In this document: positions 43,746 through 56,495 of the stretch, piece by piece
How the letters are laid out: each line of letters begins with the position of its first letter
How positions within the stretch are numbered: the first letter of the stretch is position 1
Origin: Chara braunii
Taxonomy: Eukaryota > Streptophyta > Charophyceae > Charales > Characeae
Assembly: GCA_003427395.1 (NCBI GenBank)
Contig: BFEA01000175.1
Coordinates: 1,946,170 to 2,010,169 of the forward strand
Direction: 5' to 3'
Length of the DNA stretch: 64,000 nucleotides
The notes under the pieces: generated by a model
What the model was told of the DNA's origin: nothing
The model's database searches: none
What the model saw: the letters and a program-made list of their open reading frames with translations, nothing else
Program-made: the position numbers and the translations under genes

Positions 43746-45002
43746 ATATTCCATTTGACCATCTCATGAGCCCCCTGTTCAGAATTCGGAGGATAATCTA
43801 ACGAGTTGAATTAGGTCAAATTTAGAAAAAACACCTATCGACTAAAAAAACGTAGGAATTCAATTACAAGCGGAGGAATTAGATTTATACAAGATATACT
43901 ATTTAAGAAAAGAAATACGAGATAATACAAATTTAGAATTAGGTATTAAAAAAACGATGTTCAAATTAGATTGTGAACCTCTACCATGGAAAAAATTAAG
44001 AAGAAAATCAAAGATAGATAAAAAATATTCGGAAAATTTTGAGAATGACACTAGACAAAAACGATTATGGAAATTGAGACCTGAGAAATCCATGTTGAGA
44101 AAAATCTAACTACGAGTTCCAGATTACGACTCTTGCTCACGAATTACAAGTATTAAGAACCCTACAAAACACGAATTCCACATTAAGGATCACTTACATC
44201 CAGAAACCATCTGAGATCTCATGAATCAAATTTAACCAAAACTAGACAAAACAGAGGAGACAACCACAACTAAGAAAAATCTGGGAAGAATCATGACGAA
44301 TCAGAAAATTCACTATTGACAGCAATTTCAGATCATAAGACAACCTGGCCAAGCGCGAGTTGAATCATGACCTAGATCCAATAGAGAACAACCTCCCGTC
44401 CCTTCTACCTCAACCAAGCCACTAACCTCACGCCCCTCAAACCCTACCCCTGCGTCTCTGGGGGAGGAAAACGTCCGTCCTCCCACTGCTGACATCACAG
44501 CTCAAAGCAAAACAAGCACCAAAGACTTGAAAGGCCATCCTCAATCCCCCAAAGGAGATCGAACACAGTGTAGCACCCCCTCGCCAAGCCCGTTGACGAG
44601 TCGCCACAGGGGGTTCAAGACCACCTAAACTCTACCCATACCATACCGTCGAGGAAGGAGGGGGGTTTTAGAAACAAGGACGACCAAATCTGCCCCATCC
44701 TCCTCCCCCCTACCTTACCACCCATGACCATTCCCCATCACTACCCAACACGTCCCACCTCCTCCCACGAGCCACCACACCCCGCCGTCCGCCTCATCGC
44801 CAACTCTCCCACGCGTGCCCTTTACTCACCTTGCGTCCACCTGCAGCTTCACCCACCGCGTTGCCTGGCTCTTCAATAGCTCCCACGCCGCGCCGCCTCG
44901 TTGCCTAGCTCTTTGATAGGTCCCGCGTCACGCCGCTTCATCTCCGAACTTGCTCCAACGGGGGCGCAGCGGTCCCGGTCGCGCTGCGCCCCTTGAGATT
45001 TC
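43746..45002. other. Unassigned region, AT-rich then GC-rich
   Basis: 43,800-44,350 is AT-rich without frames. 44,400-45,000 is GC-rich with a two-copy ~42-bp repeat (CGTTGCCTGGCTCTTCAATA... at 44,858 and about 44,900). No gene supported. Confidence 0.45.
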
Positions 45003-45095
45003 ATCTTATAGCACCCTATGAACGTGGGTTGAGAGAAAGTCGTGCCTGAAAATAATTAATTTTTGCGATGGAACTCAAAATCGGGCTAGATGGAA

Positions 45096-45890
45096 TACAA
45101 TAACTCAGCCCAAAAAGCTGCAAGCCGCGGGCTACGTGTCGTAACTTTGAGTCAAAAGTCTGAAAGGAGGGTCAAGAGTCACGCCCGAAGTATGTGAAAT
45201 GCCTGGGTAAAGGCCTAAGGTCAAGGGGTACCCAAGGCAGGGCCAATAACAACATCCAGAGGCCCCACGCGCTGTAGTTGACTCTTGGAAAAAGCATGGG
45301 AATTCAGGCCCAAAGTCAATCAACCCATTGGTCAGCCACGACTGTCAATCAGGTGCACATCATTTGTTGTCTGCAGGTATCCAAAAGATACCAGTTCCGA
45401 CTGGGAAAAGGTACCACTGCTCCAAAGCTGCATCCAAGTAAAATCTGGAGCATCGCCCTTTTAGAGGGGAGGCCGGTCCACGCCAGTCAACACCGGTCAC
45501 TGCTACAAAAGGATGGTTAGACATTGGGGAGGGCATCCTGCCTTGCGCTGGCCTGATGCTAGTGTCGTGACGTTAGGCTGTTGGAGCTGTATGCTGGCAC
45601 CAGATGCTGGGAGCGGCCGCCAGCCTTGAGGGTGATTATGTTGGCGCGACCAGAACCGGGTAGATGTGGCCTAGGTGGTGAACGTTGGCAAGGAGGAGGA
45701 GGATCAGAGTTGTGAGACTCTTACGACATCGGCTTAGAAAATATCCTTTAGAATCAATTGATTCTGGACTATTAGTTCAGGAAAAAATTAGTGAAGTGTT
45801 TGGGTATAACTCTCAATAAGGGCAATATTCATGAATAGAATAATCAATGATAGAGAGGTGGGGAAGCTTACCTGGGCTTACCTGAAGTTT
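45096..45890 (+). repeat. Left LTR of element C
   Basis: Starts TACAATAACTCAGCCC (TGCA mutated to TACA). Matches 48,092 onward: GGTCAAGGGGTACC, GGAAAAGGTACCACTGCTCC and GCCAGCCTTGAGGG. About 130 bp of extra sequence separates the last shared box, GGGGAAGCTTACCTGG (45,867). Confidence 0.75.
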
Positions 45891-46600
45891 TCTATGTTGG
45901 ACATATAATGAATGAAGGACTAAGGCCAAAAGAAAATAAGATTACAACAATAAGAGATTGGCCCAGACCAAAGACTGTTAGTGAGTTGCCATCTTTCCTA
46001 TAGCTTATTATAGGAATTTGTAAGAAACTTCTTCATTATAGCTGCACCTATGAAAAAATTGTTGAAGAAAGAAATGCCTTGGTTATGGGACAAGGATTGT
46101 GAGTCTGCGTTCAAGAAACTTAAGTACGTACTAACTCACTACCCTGTCTTAAAGATTGCAGATCCTTCACTTCCCTTCATTGTCACGACTAACGCAAGTC
46201 TGTACGGGATTGGGGCAATGTTACAATAGGATGATGGGAAGGGCTATAGATCAGTTGAGTTTATGTCTAAACTTCTACCCTATGATAAAGTGGCCAACTC
46301 TACCTATGAGAGAGAACTATATTCCTTCGTAGAAGCTCTAGACACTTGGAAACACGACTTGCTTGGTAGAGACTTCATGGTCTACTCAGACCATTCGACC
46401 TTGAAGTCGATTAAGACACAATCACGACTTTCCAACAAGCTACTGCGATGGTCTGCCTTCATCGACACCTTTGACTTCGAGTTGAAGACAATCAAAGGTA
46501 AGTCTAATGTGGTGGCTGATGCCTTTGGAATCATAGTTACCTACCTGGACATCGGGACTGAGCTAAAGGACAAGATTCGCGTTGGGTACGTTGGGGATCT
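45885..46600 (+). pseudogene. RT thumb and RNase H of element C (broken)
   Basis: EVFYVGHIMNEGLRPKENKI and IRDWPRPKTVSEL mark the RT thumb/connection. After a stop and frameshift come FIIAAPMKKLLKKEMPWLW, then RNase H with HYPVLKIADPSLPFIVTTN, where the first catalytic Asp position is Asn (TTNAS), the Glu in TYERELYSF, and the Asp in VYSDHSTLKS and VVADAFG. One in-frame TAG lies after GIGAMLQ. The RT palm is absent. Confidence 0.8.
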
Positions 46601-46639
46601 TATTTGAAGTCCTATCATCCGCAACCTATGAAAAAAACA

Positions 46640-48000
46640 TGAGCTCTTTCCTGATTATCATCTGAGAGATGGTATTCTCTTCTTTGCAGATAAAACTGAA
46701 GAAAGAATCTGTGTGCCTTACAAAGATGAAGGCAAAAGTTTGATATTGGGTGAATGTCATGACACAAAAGGACTTTTCGGGTTCAAGAAGGCGTATGCCA
46801 ATGTGTGAGAGTTATTTGAGTGGCAAGGAATGGAGAATGTACTGGAACTTGTCTTGTCTGTCAGAGAAACAAGCCATCTCATCAGAATCCACTGGGACCA
46901 TTGCCTATTCCAAATGAACCAGGTGAGTCTTTCTCAATTGACTTTATGAGCCTCACTAAGAGTCGGAATAGGAACAGCCAAGTAACGGTCATTGTGGATG
47001 GGTTCTCTAAAAATGGTATGTTCATTCCTTGAAAGCTAGAACGGAACTCGTCATCCAAAAGTTTCTGATGCGATTGGTTTCAGAATATGGATTTCCGAAA
47101 ACCATTGTGACTGATCGAGATGTACGGTTCATATGACAACAATGGCAAAAGTTGATGGAAATCTATAGCACCAGGTTGACTATGTCGTCAGGTGGACACC
47201 CTGAAACAAATGGGCAAACTGAGCAAATGAATTGTCTGTGCCAACAAATTTTGCAAATATATGTAAGACCAGAGCAAGTTGATTGGGACGCAAACTTACC
47301 CAAGATCACGAGTGTATATAATAACACATTATAACAGTGTTCACACTGTAATCGGGCGAACACCCAATGCACTACACAAGCGTTGGAAGCGGAGATGCCC
47401 TATTGATGCTTTGACAAGGGAACAAGTTCAAAGGCGGAGATGCCCTATTGTCTACACAAGCGTTGGAAGCGGAGATGCCCTATTGATGCTTTGACAAAGG
47501 AACAAGAGAATTTGCAGTTTTGTATGAATAGGATATTGCAAAAGTCAAGGAGAACATACAGAAAGCATAACAAGCTAACAAACACCGAAGACCATCACAG
47601 TTCAAAGAAGGGGGATTTGGTGTGGGTAAAATCGAACGAATTCTCTCTTGAAGAAGGAATATCCAGAAACTGCTACCTGTCTACTATGGACCTTGGGAGG
47701 CCATCAAGGTGCTCGCGGACCATCTTACCACATTGATGTACCCCCGCACTTAAAGACATACCCTGTCTTTCATACCTCTAAGTTGCTACCTTATGTAGAA
47801 GGCCACGAGTTTCCTAACAGGCCATCTATGTTCCCACCTTCAATAGATGGAAAGTATGAAGTTGAAAAGGTACTGGAACACGGGTCCTTCTCAACAGGTG
47901 GCAGAGGACGACCGCACAAGCAGTTCAACGTAAAGTTCACAAACCAACCTCAATCTTAGGCTAGATGGTTTAGAAACAACTTCTACCTACTGCACCCAAT
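46640..48000 (+). pseudogene. Integrase with chromodomain-like tail of element C (broken)
   Basis: CLVCQRNKPSHQNPLGPLPI gives the CC half of the zinc domain. ESFSIDFMSLTKSRNRN has the first catalytic Asp, TDRDVRF the second, and GGHPETNGQTEQMN the Glu. Then come VDWDANLPKI, a tandem duplication of about 80 bp (47,366-47,500) repeating the YTSVGSGDAL-coding part, and KYEVEKVLEHGSFSTGGRGR as the chromodomain-like start. Stops and frameshifts occur at several points. The three DDE residues remain recognisable. Confidence 0.8.
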
Positions 48001-48091
48001 ATAGTAGCACCCTATGAACGTGGGTTGAGAGAGAGTTGTGCCTGACAATAATTAATTTCTGTGATGGAATTCAAAATTGGACCGGATGGGA

Positions 48092-48876
48092 TGCAATAAC
48101 TTAGCCCAAATCTGCAAGTCGTGGGCTACATGTAGCCACTTTGGGTCAAAGGCCTGAAACAAGGGTCAAGACTCATGCCCTAAGTCTGTGGAATGCATGG
48201 GTAAAGGCCTAAGGTCAAGGGGTACCTAGGGCAAGAGCAAAAACAGTGTCCAGAGGCCTCACTCACTGTAGTTGACTCTTGGAAAATCACGACTCGACCC
48301 AATCACAGGAAATCTGGCCCAAAGTCAAAGTCAACCTGCTGGCCAGCGACAACCGTCGATCAGATGCACATCATTGGTTGTCTGCAGGTATCCGAAAGAT
48401 TCAAGTTCTGACTGGGAGAAGGTACCACAGCTTCAAGGCTGCATCCAGGTTGTCGAGATAAGGAAAATCTGGAGCGTCGACACTGTCAGAGGGGAGACTG
48501 GTCCACACCAGTCAACACAGGTCAACGCTACAAAAGGATGGTTAGACACTGGGAAGGGCATTCTTCCTTGCACTGGCTTGATGCTAGTGTCGTGACGCTG
48601 GGCTACTGGAGCTGTATGCTCGAGCCAGATGCTGAAAGCAGGCGCCAGCCTTGAGGGCGATTGTGTTGGCACGGCCATAGCTGCGTAGACGTGGACCAGG
48701 TGGTGAATGTTGGCGAGGAGGAGGGTCAGGGGCTGTGAGACTGACAGGAGAGGTGGCGAAGCTTACCTGGACTTACCTGGCGACGACACGTGTGATCTGC
48801 TGCTGTCTCACAAAGGTGAGGAAGTGCTGCGCCATCCTCCATATCTGACCGCTGCCGTGGAAGGAGGATGGGCGCT
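48092..48876 (+). repeat. Right (3') LTR of element C
   Basis: Starts TGCAATAACTTAGCCC after a purine-rich GGACCGGATGGGA (PPT). The 3' edge merges into the start of S2 and could not be fixed; GATCTGCA at 48,884-48,891 is a candidate ...CA end. Confidence 0.7.
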
Positions 48877-49488
48877 CTGTTGTGATCTGCACAGTAATTA
48901 TGTCAGAGGATGTCAGAGGGAATATGCACTGCTGAGGTGGCGTTAGGGGAGAAGCCCGAAGTGGAGTAGAGAGAGGTAGACATACATGTGCTATTAATTA
49001 TCATTGAGACTCTCCTCCTCTTCTTTGTCTCATCTCTCCCCTTACTCTTCTCTCATGCTCTTCTTTGACGGGAAAATACTCTTTAATTATGCATATGATC
49101 GAGACTTGGACTTGTAATTGACGATCGCAGACTTCATGAGTCACGCGGGGTTCAGACTTCCATTGCATTGCTGATTGGCTTTCCAACGAGACTGGGTTCA
49201 TTCCAAAGTAGCAAGACAAATTTAATTTGCTCGTGAACTAGCCACAATTCAGTGTGCTACTATGCCCTCAACAACCACAGTCTATTGCACATCAGTAGTG
49301 AAAGATAGCTTCCCCCACCTTGCCATTGAGCACATACGAATAAAATTTGCACCATCAATAGTAGAGAGATTTTCGACACCAGAAAAAATAACACAATAAA
49401 AATTGACCCCCCAGAATTAGAATCAATGAACAACTGAATGCAGGTGAAACCATCCGTAGCCACGAAAGTCACACAGAATGAAATATAC

Positions 49489-51911
49489 CTCCAATCCTTC
49501 TCTGGCTTCTTTGGAATGCCTTGCTCAGTGTCCGGTGCGTTGTCCGACTTCCCACCACAAGCCCCATGTTCGATTTGCTCCATTTCAACTCCCTCCTGGA
49601 TTTGGCGAGCTTTCAATTCTTAGTTTTCTATCACGTTCACACCTGATAGAAGCCTCCCACGTTCGAAATGTTTACCCTCCTCTTCACCAGGATGATGGGG
49701 ATAGAGCCCCATCGCAGCATCTTCAGTACTCACTCCTGGCATTTGGGAAATAGGTTTGCATGCATTCTCCACTCCGATGGGCTCCTCACCTCCCCCTTCA
49801 CAAGCGTTGTCTATCCTTGCTCCAGTTTCCTTCTCGGTACCTGATACTATCATCCCAGTCCCTCCTGACAAGCCAGAAAAGCCTTCATCATCCGCGCTCG
49901 ATGGCAGCATATCTGTTGTAAGCAGTTCACTTTTGCTGTCAACAACCTGAGTCTCCTCCCCTTGTATCTGACACACCCCATCTGCAGGGGATGGCTATCT
50001 CCCAAGAGTCCCAACCTCCTCCGCTTCTGCACCCTTTGCTCCACTCTCTCCTTCCCCTTGGCTTGCTCCATCCGCCAGGGATGGCCCCTTCCCAACCCCC
50101 TCTGTTTCCATGGCAAGTTCTGCACAAGGAGCCTTCTCAGAACCCAACAAAACTTCCGCAGCGTGTGAGGAGTCTGGGGACCTAGATTCCACTCCTCCGG
50201 CCATCGCCAGCTCTGGCCAAAGCTGCATCTCTCCCACCTCAGCAAGACCCGATTCGCCAAACTTCACGTTGGTGGCAGTACCTCGGGGCGCAGACAAGCT
50301 GCTGTTGCTCTCTCCTGCTCTGAAGTTGCCAACGTTTCTCATATCGAGTGCCGTGTCCGTAGTGTCTGAGTCTGCCAATGCACACTCTCGCACTCCTTGC
50401 TCGGAAATGCCTGCCACAACTCTCACTCTTGGTGCATTCTTAGAAGCGTCCTCAACTTCCTGGATAGCTGTAGACAGCTTACGAACACTCAAAACCACTG
50501 TGTCATCCTCCCCCTCTTGTGAATCATCACTCAAAGAGACATCAATTTCACCTTCTCTTATACTCCCACTTTCTTGTTCATTTCCATCTTCTTTCCCAGC
50601 ATTTCCTGGGGTTTGCTGATGGAAAGGACCATTAGTACATAATAAGCGTCCAGACTGTGACAACTTGTCACTTTGCCTCCCTCCTTTCCCTCTCTCCTGA
50701 TATGACACTCTGAGCACCCCAGCTACTTCATCATCTGGCACCGATGGCTCCTCAAGCTGGTGTTGCTGGAACAAATCTAGTCCTTCGTTGTCCTGTCCAA
50801 ATGGACTTTGCCTAGTTTGACCCTCTGGGAACACGTTTTGTATGTTCCCACCCATCTGGAATGAGCCTTGATGTTGAGAGCGATGCCTGCTTGAAGCATT
50901 AACATCAGAAAATGACTCGACATTAATCAACGAAGCATCTACCAAACTATGAGAACTGGATGACGTGGAGCACAGTGGATCCTTTCTACCTACTGGCTCT
51001 GACACGTCAACTGCGGTACCTCTCCATGCCGAGTGTTCAGCCAGTTGCCCAGATATGCCATCCAACTCAGACTGCCAACCAGACAAAGCAGTCTGACCTG
51101 TCTTTCGAACATATCTGCCCTCCTCATTTCCATCAGCATCACTCCCATCATCATCAAATAACCCTTTGTCCATTATTGTTCTCGAACTGGCAGCAGCCAC
51201 CTTTACATCATTCCAATGATTAATCCCCATGCCCAAGGCCCTGTGCCCTGTGTCCCATAAATCTCTGCTGTCCTCACCAGACACAGACCTTTCATGTGAC
51301 CCAGACCGATTTTCAAAACGAGCCCTGCCTTCTTGGTGCACTGGCGGTTTGCCGGAATCCCTTACCGCAAAATCTCCTTCCACATGTTCATCATCACTAA
51401 ACAAGCCGCCTCTACTTATCACAACTCTCCGAGTTCTCTGTTGTTGAGGTGCAGAACTAACACTTGTGCTCAAACTGCTTACACTCTCTCTCTCTGTTGC
51501 CTGGTCATGAAACCTGTTGGCATCCCAGCTTCTCCGATCCTCATCACTCTCATCGAACAATCCCCTATCATCTCCCAAAAACTCTATTGCAACTGCCAGA
51601 CTCCCGGCTGCTCTGCTTTCCACAGCTCCCTGTCCAATGTTTGCCCTGTTCATCCCTCTGCCTCTCCGCAAACCACCCTGATCAATGTCCGTCTTAGCCA
51701 GTGTATCCACAGTTGCTGAAGGCTGTTCCAAAACACCCCTCGATGAGTCAGAAATTGAAGTAACAACGTTCTTTCCCACCTCATGAGTTCTTTTCTGAGT
51801 ATCTTCGGCAACAGCTTTTTCATCCCCACTCAACAACTCAGGTAGGGCTGACCCCATCTGAGATGCTTCACAACATAAGTCATTGTAAGTCAATATGTAG
51901 GATGGCTTTTC
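49489..51911 (-). pseudogene. Large acidic disordered-protein exon, S2 copy, two nonsense codons
   Basis: A 2,423-nt exon is bounded by TTTGCTGCAG before GAAAAGCC (51,911) and GATTGGAG before GTATATTTC (49,489). The frame is continuous from EKPSYILTYNDLCCEAS to the donor except for TAG at about 49,995 (S1 has GAG) and TAA at about 49,620 (S1 has a sense codon). The ~807 residues are Ser/Asp/Glu/Gly-rich and disordered, with three spaced motifs: RGLFDESDED, GGLFSDDEHV and KGLFDDDGSD. Spaced L-F plus acidic motifs occur in tails of WASH-complex FAM21 proteins, but nothing else supports that identity. An upstream exon (right of 51,911) was not found. As each copy carries different lesions, the ancestor was a real gene. 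Confidence 0.75.
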
Positions 51912-52429
51912 CTGCAGCAAACAGACGACAGAAATGCAATGAAAAAGATAAACAGTATAGAACAAAAAACACTAAGTGGGGATAAAGTACCCACCAACCA
52001 GAAGACAGACCACCAACTCCAATGCAAGCCATCGCCGTTTGACTCACTCCCGAATTAATTTTGTACAAGGGCACAAGTGGTTGAGAGGTAACCCCACTTG
52101 CTGGTGCCAGTTTTTTCTGGTACCTCTCATTATTGAAACTTGTGCATGCCCGCCACAGACGTGGCGGGGACCACGAGGGAAGAAATATCAGGGACAATGT
52201 GTACCTTGCCACGACCAGGGAGCAGTTTGGGTCTTTTCTGTGTTTGATGAGTAGTGAACGTCACTGCCAGATTTGAGGTTACCAAACTTGGTTTGTAACG
52301 TTAACTCTCTAGCTCTTCTCTCTTCCAACCCCGTCCCTCCTCCCCCGCCCCCCCCCCCACCGTCCCGTCGCACCCCACTCCACCCAACAACACATATTTT
52401 GGTTTTCCGGCGTCCTCCAGAGCATGGAA

Positions 52430-52830
52430 GATACACCACCATATTTGTGATCTTTCGTGTAGCAAAGTGTGTCCTTGTAGTCTTTTGTGCATGTGGCAAG
52501 CAGTGGAGCGAGGTCCTGTGCAGTTCGAAAATGAATCTTCCGCTAGAAGATGGGAAGATACACCTCTATATTGGGATGAATCTTCCAGTGGAACATGGAA
52601 AGATACGTGACCATATTCGGTATGTGGCAAGCAGTGGAGCGAGGCCCTGCATAGTTCGGAAATGAATATCCCACTAGAACATGGGATGATACACCACCAT
52701 TTTGGGAGGAATCTTAGAGTGGAATATGGAAAGATACACTGCCATATTTAGTAAGCAAATAGTGAGCGAGGCCGAGTGTCATTCATATCCGAGGAAAACA
52801 AATCTTCTGCTTTAGAACATGGGAAGATAC
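52430..52830. repeat. Satellite-like array, S2 part 1
   Basis: Units with GAGCGAGG(T/C)CCTG and GAACATGG(G)AAAGATAC, the counterpart of 36.6-37.1 kb; it continues after the insertion at 53,806-54,290. Confidence 0.75.
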
Positions 52831-52837
52831 ACTGTGA

Positions 52838-53051
52838 AATGAACCAAATACTCGTCAAAGTCCACCTTGCATACATCAATGGGCATTCACATGAGAGTTC
52901 ACACGTGAGAAGCCAAACCGAAATACAATCAATACATGAAGAAGCTGCTTCCAAACTTTATTATCAATATACAGGAATTGTTTATGTCACCAGCGGCACT
53001 GCCGCACTCACACACACACACACCCGGGTGGCGACTATGGCTTCTCTCTTC

Positions 53052-53100
<49 letters not shown>

Positions 53101-53101
53101 N

Positions 53102-53176
<75 letters not shown>

Positions 53177-53805
53177 CCCCCTCAGTCTGAGTCTTCTCTG
53201 TTACTTGGTCCGCTCTGCCTCACTGTCTGCCTACGCTCTACCTCCACCCTAGATCGTTGCCCTTGATACACCCGCTCAGGTAAGCTTCCTCCTAGGCAGA
53301 TATGGCCGCTGGTCCCCTCCTCCTACTCTAGCTATGGAGAGACCAGGCGCCTTCTTCCTCCTCCTGGCGCAAAGTGCCCAAGTTGCATTAACACACGAGC
53401 AGAAGCAGCCCTTCCACATCTTGCAAATGCACAAGTGATGAGCCGCTGCACTGTAGCACCTAAATATAGGACTTGCTTGGTTTGGCCTGCTTCGGACCGG
53501 TATCGGTCGGCCGAGGCCTGTCTGCTGTAAACATTTTGTCGGTCCGGTACCTTCCAGACTTTCTTGGGACATGCTGCAACATTGGACTTGGGACTGTTGG
53601 ACTGGACTGAACTGGACTTTATCTTGTCAGGTACAGGACTAACTTTCACCAACCTGTGACGTTTGGGAACCGACACCTACCAACCTACGACGCCTCAGCC
53701 TAGAGACCCTACGCCCTACCCTACTGAGACAGCCTGGAACCTGGGCTGTCTGGGACTGTTTGGGACCCTGGTACCAGGACACAGGGGTGTTTACAGCGTG
53801 AATCC
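52838..53805. mobile_element. Solo-LTR-like insertion in S2
   Basis: Splits the S1-like sequence GATACACTGCCATAT. The inserted piece can be read as TGTGAAATG...CCTTTCA, that is TG...CA. It contains (CT)n at 53,056-53,174 with one N at 53,101 and no pol domain. The terminal TTTCA is shared with the LTR of element D. The target repeat is not clean, so the solo-LTR reading is provisional. Confidence 0.5.
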
Positions 53806-55428
53806 TTTCAACTGCCATATTTTTTGCCTTTTGTGCATGTGGTAAGTAGTGAACCTTCCAATGGAACATGGAAAGATACATGACCATATTTGGTACTTGG
53901 AAAGCAGTTGAGTGAGGCCCTGCGTAGTTCGGACATGAATATTCCACTAGATCATGGCATGATACGCCACTGTATTCGGAGGAGTCTGAGAGTGGAATAT
54001 GGAAAGATACACCACCATATTTAGTAAGCAGATAGTGGAGTGATGCCGAGTGTGATTCATATGAGAGAAAAAACAAATCTTCCGCTTTAGAACATGGGAA
54101 GATACACTCTCAGATTTTTTGTTTTCCGTGCATGTGGTAAGTGGTGAAGAGAGGCCCTGTTTGAAAAATGAATCTGCCGCCACAACATTAGAAGATCCAC
54201 AGCCATGCTTTTTCTCTTTTGTACATGTGGTGAGTAGCGGAGCGATGCCCTATGTAGCTGTATTCAAACAACTGAAGGAGCATGGCCTCCTTTCGCGCAC
54301 CTGGAGCTGAAAGGAAATTGCATGTGAAAACGAAAAAGAAAAAAGACCACTTGAACTGAAAGGAAATCGGGCGTGAAGACGACAAAGAAAAAATACCACA
54401 AGAAGGAAATTGGGCGGGCAAACGACAAGAAAAAAAACGCCACCTACGGACACGAAACAACGCAAAAACGACAAAGGAACACACACAAAATAACGCGGCG
54501 TGAATCACGCAAAAGGAAAAGGAAAAATGCGCCCTCAGGTTTTCGTTGGGCCCGCCCCTTGTCCCCGCCCTTTTCCCGACACAGGACAGCCGGGCCTCGC
54601 GGGAGCATCATGTGCGACCCGGCTTACACTTTAGTAAGCGTATGAAAGTATAGACAGAAAAAACAGAACGTCCACATAACAACACCCAAGAGGCCAAAAC
54701 GGATGTATTGCTATTCAGGGGAGCAACTTTTTTTGTTTCTTAACAAACACTTTTTCGGGTGTTACATACTTCGCATGAATGAGTAGACTGGATGTTGGAG
54801 TCTCCAGAGTCGTGGTCGCGGGAAGATACAGAGAAGAACGAAACACGGTTGTGCATGAAAGGCAAACCACCAAAGAGTATGTAGAATTGAGAGCAAAGGG
54901 GATAAGATCGCAACATTGACTCAGGCGGCGGGTACCAATAGAAAGTAGTATTGTGCATGTCAATACAGACCGTTCAGGTCAAAGAAGTGTTCAGGCCTCA
55001 GTTCTGTAAGACAACTCCTATTCTTCAGCCCCAACACGGCCCATCTGGTGACTTCAGATCAAGGCCAGTCCAAGCACATACATTCTGTGCACGCACAATC
55101 GCAGCCAAGACCCGCACAACTAGGATTTTGCATTTCCCAGGCTGTCACACGTGCACTCCAGGTATACAACAGGTACGAGATCAAGATTATAGCGGTATCA
55201 TCAATCCAAGCACTGATCACAAGGATGATGTCAAGCCAATACCACGGCTTGCACTTCCTGTCCTCCACATCCCTCGCACTGCTCATCTTGCTCATCCCCC
55301 CCCCTCCTGCTCCGCCCTTCAATCCTCATCTAGTTCCTTCTTCCCGTACTGCTGCTTGTCCCCATCATCCTCATCCCCCATCTTCTTCTCCTCCACCTCC
55401 ACGGACTCTACTTGTTCCGCTGCCTAAT

Positions 55429-55500
<72 letters not shown>

Positions 55501-55551
55501 ATATGCTTAGTTCCCCATTTTTTGGGCCTTTCGATTTGAGCCAGGTACCTC
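53806..55551. other. S2 middle part: array, minisatellite, (CT)n; no gene supported
   Basis: The satellite-like array continues to about 54,290. The 57-bp minisatellite is at 54,430-54,500 and (CT)n at 55,435-55,495. Frames over these are not shared with S1. Confidence 0.65.
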
Positions 55552-55555
55552 TATT

Positions 55556-56495
55556 TGCAGCCATACTCGTCTTCTTTCTTACTCAGCATGCATGAAAACA
55601 GATGGCAATCTCACTGGCGCCAGGCGCCCGCACAAAGCTCAGAGATATCAAGGCCGAGAGCACAGTTCAGATTCAAACTTGCTTCGAATGGCTATGGCGC
55701 CTGTGCGCCCTCACAACACCCTTCCGACACTGTATCCACAGCAACTGTTCACACACACGCTACTCTGGATCTCCCTGGATGTCCCACACATGCACACACT
55801 TCACTGGACACTCACACACATACACGCTATAGCCTATCTTCTAACCTAGAGCAGCTATGGCTGCCTCCTACTCTCGGCTACTAGCGGCTATGGCCGCTTC
55901 GTCTTCCTCACTGCCCTCTTCTCCCTCCGGCACCTGCAGACCTCCTTGCACAAGTTGTTCAGGCAGCGCTTCCCCACGGCTCACAGTATGAATGAATAAA
56001 TAACTGGACACTGCCTCTTGATTTATACTTCGGTTGGCTGCTGGTCTGCTCCTTTCCACCGGGCCTAGGGTGCACACAGTCCCACGTGGTACTTGCTAAC
56101 TGGACAAAGTGCAACTGGGACTGGGTACCGCTGACTAGGCAAGGTTGGACTACCCACTTGCCTCTAGCCTAACATGAACAATATTTGAAAGGCCACTTCC
56201 AGACCTTCCAGAAATCTGTAGACTTGGCCTTTTGGAATTGTAGCAGCTACGACCTTGACCTTTCAGGACTGTGGCAGCTACGACTTCTACACAGCTACGA
56301 CCCCTACTTGACAGAACTCCAGTTCAAAACCCAACGACTACACAAACCTACGACAGACAACAGACAACTACCATGACATAGGTCACGGATTCAATCACTC
56401 AGGGGTTGACTTGGTACTGTACACGGGTGAGGGCAAGATCTAGGGATCAAGCCCCGGGCTCTGCGTCTGCTACTGCAAAGGTGAAAACCATTTCA
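55556..56495 (-). repeat. 3' LTR of element D
   Basis: 940 bp. On the minus strand it starts TGAAATGGTTTTCACC and ends GGCTGCA. A TATA-like GTATAAATC lies at about 56,019-56,028 (minus). Confidence 0.92.
56018..56028 (-). promoter_or_regulatory. TATA-like element in LTR D
   Basis: Minus strand AGTATAAATCA; the other LTR has AGTATAAGTCA at about 62,497. Position in the middle of the LTR fits a U3 promoter. Confidence 0.45.

Larger units (their letters stand above)
45003..48876 (+). mobile_element. Ty3/gypsy chromovirus remnant, element C
   Basis: Plus strand: a pre-LTR tail (45,003-45,095), an LTR (45,096 to about 45,720, with similarity again to about 45,890), then RT thumb, RNase H, integrase with chromodomain-like tail, another pre-LTR tail and an LTR from 48,092. 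Everything before the RT thumb is deleted. Both LTRs are preceded by the same 3'-internal sequence (CCTATGAACGTGGGTTGAGA), so the left one is also a 3' LTR. This suggests a collapsed tandem pair. Confidence 0.8.

Noticed and set aside
49489-51911. Identification as a WASH-complex FAM21-type protein
   Set aside because: Only the spaced L-F plus acidic motif agrees. Such motifs are common in disordered acidic proteins, and no N-terminal domain was found.
52273-52665. Pro-rich plus-strand frame
   Set aside because: It arises from a poly-C tract and the satellite-like array.
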